Assembly (NCBI GenBank): GCA_003165615.1
Contig: PLWR01000140.1
Coordinates: 1-9,267, forward strand
Direction: 5' to 3'
Source of the DNA: Acidobacteriota bacterium
GTDB taxonomy: Bacteria > Acidobacteriota > Terriglobia > UBA7540
DNA length: 9,267 nt
Shown here: in pieces, positions 6,279-9,267 of the stretch
Numbering within the stretch: the first letter of the stretch is position 1
Layout of the letters: every line of letters begins with the position of its first letter
Made by a program: the position numbers and the translations under genes
The notes under the pieces: generated by a model
Databases searched by the model: none
What the model was told of the DNA's origin: nothing
The model's input: the letters and a program-made list of their open reading frames with translations, nothing else

Positions 6279-6629
6279 TTAGCTCCCTGCACCTGCCGAA
6301 GGCGCTGCCGGCTTTGCTCCACCGGTAACCGGCGGTGGCGCTGCCGCTGCGGCGGCTTTCTCTGCCGCGACTTTCACTCCGTGCCCCTTGAAGGTGCGGG
6401 TCGGGGAAAACTCACCCAACTTGTGTCCCACCATGTTTTCCGTGATGTACACGGGGATAAACTTCTTGCCATTATGGACGGCTACCGTGTGCCCGATCAT
6501 CTCCGGCAAAATCGTGGACCGCCGCGACCAGGTCTTAACAACCTTCTTCTCGAACCGCCGGTTGAGCAGCTCGATCTTCTTCATCAAGTGATCGTCCACA
6601 AACGGACCCTTTTTCAGCGACCTTCCCAA
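6279..6629 (-). CDS. rpsS: 30S ribosomal protein S19 (uS19), TTG start, Ala/Pro-rich tail
   Basis: S19 binds 16S rRNA in the 30S head with S13 and contacts the 50S central protuberance. The core is canonical: [43 protein letters not shown] (32-54), [23 protein letters not shown] and TFKGHG (79-84). The start must be TTG at 6629, because the conserved [10 protein letters not shown] begins exactly there. A strong GGAGGG lies about 4-5 nt upstream, in the 12-bp gap after rplB. Usual length is about 92 residues; here 116, because a low-complexity Ala/Pro/Gly tail (about 88-116) follows. The tail is in frame up to the stop just before the rplV hairpin. Confidence 0.97.
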   Translation of the reverse strand: MGRSLKKGPFVDDHLMKKIELLNRRFEKKVVKTWSRRSTILPEMIGHTVAVHNGKKFIPVYITENMVGHKLGEFSPTRTFKGHGVKVAAEKAAAAAAPPPVTGGAKPAAPSAGAGS

Positions 6630-6641
6630 GTTACCCTCCCT

Positions 6642-7469
6642 CTATTTCTTCTCGCGCCGCTTGACAATGTAACGGTCCGTAGACTTGTTGTTCCGAGTCT
6701 TGTAACCGCGCGTCGGCTGGCCCCAAGGTGTAACGGGATGGCGGCCACCGGAGGTTTTGCCTTCTCCGCCGCCCAACGGATGATCCACCGGGTTCATGGC
6801 AACGCCGCGCACGGTGGGACGGATTCCCATCCAGCGCTTGCGGCCGGCCTTGCCGATGGTAACGTTCTCGTGATCCAGGTTTCCAAGCTGCCCGATGGTG
6901 GCCACGCATTCAATGAACACTTTGCGGACTTCACCCGAAGGCAGGCGCACCTGGGCGTATTCGCCCTCTTTGGCCAGCAACTGCGCCCCGCCGCCAGCGC
7001 TGCGAACCATCTGGCCGCCTTTCCCGGGACGCAATTCAATGTTATGAATCATGGTGCCCACGGGAATGTTCTTCAGAGGCAGCGAGTTGCCCGTTACGAT
7101 ATCCGATTCCGGGCCGGAAACCACATGGTCTCCCACCTTCAAGCCCTGCGGATAAAGAATATAACGCTTTTCGCCATCGGCGTAGCTCAACAGGGCGATA
7201 AAGGCGGAGCGATTCGGGTCATACTCAATGGTGGCAACACGCGCGGGAATACCGGTCTTGTCGCGCTTGAAGTCAATGATCCGATAGTGGCGCTTGTGCC
7301 CGCCGCCACGGCGCCAAATCGTGGTTTCGCCTTGGTTATTCCGGCCTGAGATGCGGTTTTTCGGCTCCAAGAGAGGCTTGTGCGGCTGCGAGGTGGTGAT
7401 CTCCTCAAATGTCAGGCCAGTCGCGAACCGGCGTGTTTCCGTATAGGGTCGGTAAGTTTTGATTCCCAT
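6642..7469 (-). CDS. rplB: 50S ribosomal protein L2 (uL2)
   Basis: L2 is a core 23S rRNA-binding protein needed for subunit association and peptidyl transferase activity. With the ATG at 7469 it is 275 residues, the family length, starting [15 protein letters not shown]. Motifs in order are [20 protein letters not shown] (41-60), [36 protein letters not shown]-like [69 protein letters not shown] and the C-terminal [11 protein letters not shown] followed by [16 protein letters not shown]. The catalytically implicated first His is present (His230), but the second His of the usual DHPHGGG is Leu232. In-frame ATG (7478) and GTG (7490) starts would add three or seven residues. A GAAGG sits very near the chosen ATG. 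Confidence 0.97.
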   Translation of the reverse strand: MGIKTYRPYTETRRFATGLTFEEITTSQPHKPLLEPKNRISGRNNQGETTIWRRGGGHKRHYRIIDFKRDKTGIPARVATIEYDPNRSAFIALLSYADGEKRYILYPQGLKVGDHVVSGPESDIVTGNSLPLKNIPVGTMIHNIELRPGKGGQMVRSAGGGAQLLAKEGEYAQVRLPSGEVRKVFIECVATIGQLGNLDHENVTIGKAGRKRWMGIRPTVRGVAMNPVDHPLGGGEGKTSGGRHPVTPWGQPTRGYKTRNNKSTDRYIVKRREKK

Positions 7470-7515
7470 AACCTTCATCTTCCGCGGCACGCGCCGCTTA
7501 ACTCATCAAGCTCGC

Positions 7516-7812
7516 TTACGCTATTTCCGAATATTCCGGAATTTTCTCCCCCGACCGGAGCTTGACGTAAGCCTTTTTCCATTCCGGGCGGTGGCCAACC
7601 GTTTTTCCCCGGCGGCGCTCCTTGCCTAAAAAGGTCGAGGTATGCACCGATTCCACTTTAACTTTGAAAACAATCTGTACGGCTTCCTTAATCTCGGTTT
7701 TGGTCGCGTGCAGATCAACCTTGAAGCACAGCGTCCGATGGGCCTCTTTCACCGTTAAACTCTTTTCCGTAACGATGGGCTTCTGTAAAACCTGGTAAGG
7801 GCTCCTCTTCAT
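7516..7812 (-). CDS. rplW: 50S ribosomal protein L23 (uL23)
   Basis: L23 lies at the polypeptide tunnel exit and is the docking point for trigger factor and signal recognition particle. The 98-residue product is of family length: YQVLQKPIVTEKSLTV (6-21), with Glu16 probably matching the trigger-factor contact Glu18 of E. coli; KTEIKEAVQIVFKVKVESVHT (38-58); then a basic loop, KERRRGKTVGHRPEWKKAYVKL. The ATG at 7812 overlaps the rplD TGA as ATGA. A strong AGGAGG about 7 nt upstream is embedded in the last rplD codons, so translation of the two is probably coupled. Confidence 0.97.
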   Translation of the reverse strand: MKRSPYQVLQKPIVTEKSLTVKEAHRTLCFKVDLHATKTEIKEAVQIVFKVKVESVHTSTFLGKERRRGKTVGHRPEWKKAYVKLRSGEKIPEYSEIA

Positions 7813-8432
7813 CGCAGCGCCTCCTGGAGCCGTGTCAGCGCCCCCTCGGAAATCAGAAGCTGATTGTGACTCAGCACGTGGTAGGGATGCAGCTCGTGAC
7901 GGCGCACCAATTCACATCCTTTAACATTCCGCGAGGAGAGTTCCAGGTTGTGGTTGGCGGCATCGTCCACCACCAGCACACCCTTCTCCAATCCCAACCT
8001 CGCGAGCGCGCCGGTAAAGCCCTTGGTCTTGGCCGCGTCCAAATTGAAGTGATCCACCACCGTCAGCTTGTGCTCCTGAAACTTCGTTGCCAAAGCCGCC
8101 CGCAAAGCCCCCCGCAGCATTCCCTTGGGAAGGTCGTAGGAGTAATCACGCGGTTGGGGGCCATGAGCAATCGACCCATGCCGCCAGAGAGAACTGCGGA
8201 TGCTCCCCGCGCGGGCGCGTCCTGTTCCCTTCTGCCGCCACGGCTTCTTGCCGCCGCCTCGCACTTCACCGCGGCTCTTGGTAGCGTGGGTGCCGCTACG
8301 CTGGCTGGCCAGATATTGCTTGACCGATTCCCAAAGCAGACTCTGGTTGGGCTTCGCGCCGAAAATTTCGTCGGCGATCTGGAAATCCCTCAATGTCTGC
8401 CCTTCAAGATTCTTGACTTCAACAGTTGCCAT
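7809..8432 (-). CDS. rplD: 50S ribosomal protein L4 (uL4)
   Basis: L4 assembles early on 23S rRNA and its extended loop lines the exit tunnel opposite L22. In E. coli it also represses the S10 operon by acting on the leader upstream of rpsJ. The 207-residue product is of normal length. It shows VEVKNLEGQTL at the start, ASQRSGTHATKSRGEVRGGGKK (42-63), the tunnel loop PWRQKGTGRARAGSIRSSLW (64-83), then RDYSYDLPKGMLRGALRAAL and the C-terminal Rossmann-like part with KGVLVVDD and VLSHNQLLISEGALTRLQEAL. The ATG at 8432 has AGAAGGA about 5 nt upstream. That site is formed at the edge of a heptamer-phased spacer. The regulatory leader, if any, lies outside this window. Confidence 0.97.
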   Translation of the reverse strand: MATVEVKNLEGQTLRDFQIADEIFGAKPNQSLLWESVKQYLASQRSGTHATKSRGEVRGGGKKPWRQKGTGRARAGSIRSSLWRHGSIAHGPQPRDYSYDLPKGMLRGALRAALATKFQEHKLTVVDHFNLDAAKTKGFTGALARLGLEKGVLVVDDAANHNLELSSRNVKGCELVRRHELHPYHVLSHNQLLISEGALTRLQEALR

Positions 8433-8440
8433 GTTCGTCC

Positions 8441-8489
8441 TTCTGCCAACGGCTTTCTGCCTACTACTTTCTGCTTAGTGCCTACGGCT
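8441..8489. repeat. Degenerate heptamer-phased spacer between rplC and rplD
   Basis: On the plus strand, seven successive 7-bp blocks can be laid out without gaps. TTCTGCC stands at 8441 and again at 8455, with TTCTGCT at 8469, so this unit recurs every 14 bp. The blocks between are AACGGCT (8448), TACTACT (8462) and TAGTGCC (8476). The last block, TACGGCT (8483), runs into the rplC stop codon. The array fills nearly the whole 55-bp spacer and its right edge, in the transcription direction, gives rplD its ribosome binding site. Confidence 0.75.
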
Positions 8490-9129
8490 ACTTATGGGGG
8501 GCCTTGGCCTTGTGCACAACCACGTAGCCGCCCTGCGGACCGGGGACCGATCCCTCCACCAGAAGCGTGTTGTCATCCGCCAGCACTTGGACCACCCGCA
8601 GATTCCGCGTGGTCACCTGAACGTTGCCCATATGCCCGGCGGCGCGCATCCCCTTGGTAACCCGCGAGGGGAACGCCGATGCGCCGATCGAGCCGGGAGC
8701 GCGATGAAACATGGAACCGTGCGCCCCACCGCCTCCACCAAAGTGGTGCCGTTTATGGACTCCCGCAAATCCGCGCCCTTTGGAGGTGCCGACAACGTCC
8801 ACCAGGTCGTTGACGGCAAAGAGATCCACTAAAACCTTGTCGCCGATTTTTACGTCGCCGCCGTCCTGCGCCAGGCGCACCTCGCGGAGGAAACGCACGG
8901 GATTCGCCCCCGCCTTCTTGAAGTGTCCCTCCTGGGGCTTCTTGACTCGCCGGGGGGGAGGCACTTCCACCAGTCCCAGTTGCGCGGCATCGTAGCCGTC
9001 GGCGAGCGAAGTCTTGCGCTGCACTACCACGCAAGGACCCGCCTTCAAAACCGTCACCGGAATCACGTCGCCGTTTTCAGCGAAAACCTGCGTCATGCCG
9101 AGTTTCTTACCGAGTATCGCATTTACCAT
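8488..9129 (-). CDS. rplC: 50S ribosomal protein L3 (uL3)
   Basis: L3 is an early 50S assembly protein whose long loop reaches toward the peptidyl transferase centre. With the ATG at 9129 the product has 213 residues and the canonical start [16 protein letters not shown]. It continues with [17 protein letters not shown], then [21 protein letters not shown], the glycine-rich central loop [18 protein letters not shown], and [19 protein letters not shown], ending with [22 protein letters not shown]. In-frame ATG (9135) and GTG (9138) codons lie just upstream. A GTGAT about 4 nt before 9129 could pair with the 16S 3' end and is the only ribosome-binding-like element, so the initiation signal is weak. 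The spacer to rpsJ contains heptamer repeats and inverted repeats. Confidence 0.95.
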   Translation of the reverse strand: MVNAILGKKLGMTQVFAENGDVIPVTVLKAGPCVVVQRKTSLADGYDAAQLGLVEVPPPRRVKKPQEGHFKKAGANPVRFLREVRLAQDGGDVKIGDKVLVDLFAVNDLVDVVGTSKGRGFAGVHKRHHFGGGGGAHGSMFHRAPGSIGASAFPSRVTKGMRAAGHMGNVQVTTRNLRVVQVLADDNTLLVEGSVPGPQGGYVVVHKAKAPHK

Positions 9130-9138
9130 GTTCATCAC

Positions 9139-9220
9139 TTGTCAGTTGCCCGAGGTCTGTGGTCCGTGGTCCGCTGCAACGAAAATCCGGCAACTGCCAA
9201 CGGACGACTGACAACGGACA
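9139..9220. repeat. rpsJ-rplC spacer with heptamer repeats and inverted repeats
   Basis: Two tandem blocks are visible on the plus strand. GTGGTCC occurs twice at 9159-9172 and is preceded by a degenerate copy, GAGGTCT (9152). A 14-bp unit occurs twice at 9193-9220, with 12 of 14 bases alike: ACTGCCAACGGACG then ACTGACAACGGACA. Inverted pairs are TTGTCAGT (9139-9146) with ACTGACAA (9207-9214), and CAGTTGCC (9143-9150) with GGCAACTG (9189-9196). They share CAGT, so only one stem can form at a time. No promoter or terminator is convincing here. Confidence 0.75.
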
Positions 9221-9223
9221 TCC

Positions 9224-9267
9224 TTACTTCGTGTGTTCCTTCCCAAACGCCTTGATTTCGATGTCCA
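9224..9267 (-). CDS. rpsJ: 30S ribosomal protein S10 (uS10), C-terminal end, cut by window edge
   Basis: S10 is a 30S head protein that also acts as NusE in antitermination. Only the last 14 codons plus TAA are inside the window: after a split codon they read DIEIKAFGKEHTK. This fits the S10 C-terminus, where a (V)D(V/I)EIK strand is followed by a short variable tail. The position directly upstream of rplC is where rpsJ stands in this cluster. The call rests on a short segment plus context. Confidence 0.82.
   Translation of the reverse strand, partial: DIEIKAFGKEHTK

Noticed and set aside
5136..7349. A 737-codon open frame on the plus strand across rpsC, rplV, rpsS and rplB
   Set aside because: It is codon-aligned antisense to four real genes, which all happen to lie in the same frame. 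Its stops would need TTA, CTA or TCA codons in those genes, which are rare in GC-rich DNA. Its translation resembles no family I know and there is no ribosome binding site support.
9139..9223. Promoter for rplC in the rpsJ-rplC spacer
   Set aside because: I could not find a pair of -35 and -10 boxes at acceptable spacing on the minus strand; the sequence is dominated by repeats.
1..9267. A novel defence, mobile or biosynthetic system
   Set aside because: Every gene in the window is an identifiable ribosomal protein in standard order, and the spacers are too short to hold another gene.

Overview
The window is a contiguous piece of the bacterial S10-spc ribosomal protein supercluster, read entirely from the minus strand (right to left). 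It enters at the last codons of rpsJ and leaves inside the first codons of rplO. Nineteen complete and two partial genes are visible, in the classical bacterial order: rpsJ', rplC, rplD, rplW, rplB, rpsS, rplV, rpsC, rplP, rpmC, rpsQ, rplN, rplX, rplE, rpsN, rpsH, rplF, rplR, rpsE, rpmD, rplO'. I see no plus-strand gene, RNA gene, mobile element, CRISPR array or convincing terminator.

The organism is a GC-rich bacterium. S14 is the short zinc-binding type, L24 carries two CxxC pairs, and several proteins have Ala/Pro-rich C-terminal tails. Three intergenic spacers are built from degenerate 7-bp tandem units. From memory, this combination resembles soil Acidobacteriota. That is a moderate-to-low-confidence inference; the gene order alone is widespread.

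Right part (about 6640-9267): the end of S10, then L3, L4, L23 and L2. Two loose spacers (rpsJ-rplC and rplC-rplD) contain 7-bp repeats; rplD and rplW overlap by ATGA. Middle (about 4050-6630): S19, L22, S3, L16, L29 and S17. Left (1-4049): L14, L24, L5, S14, S8, L6, L18, S5, L30 and the start of L15. The S10 and spc halves are joined by an ATGA overlap between rpsQ and rplN, so here they look like one transcription unit. The products are subunits of the 30S and 50S particles. Co-transcription and translational coupling (overlaps at rplD/rplW, rpmC/rpsQ and rpsQ/rplN, plus very short gaps elsewhere) would keep their synthesis balanced.

No previously undescribed system is evident. The points worth a second look are the heptamer-phased spacers, the 60-residue acidic tail on L30, a Cys-to-His change in the S14 zinc site, two intercistronic hairpins, two A-rich slippery heptamers near the end of rpsC, and frequent GTG/TTG starts behind good ribosome binding sites.
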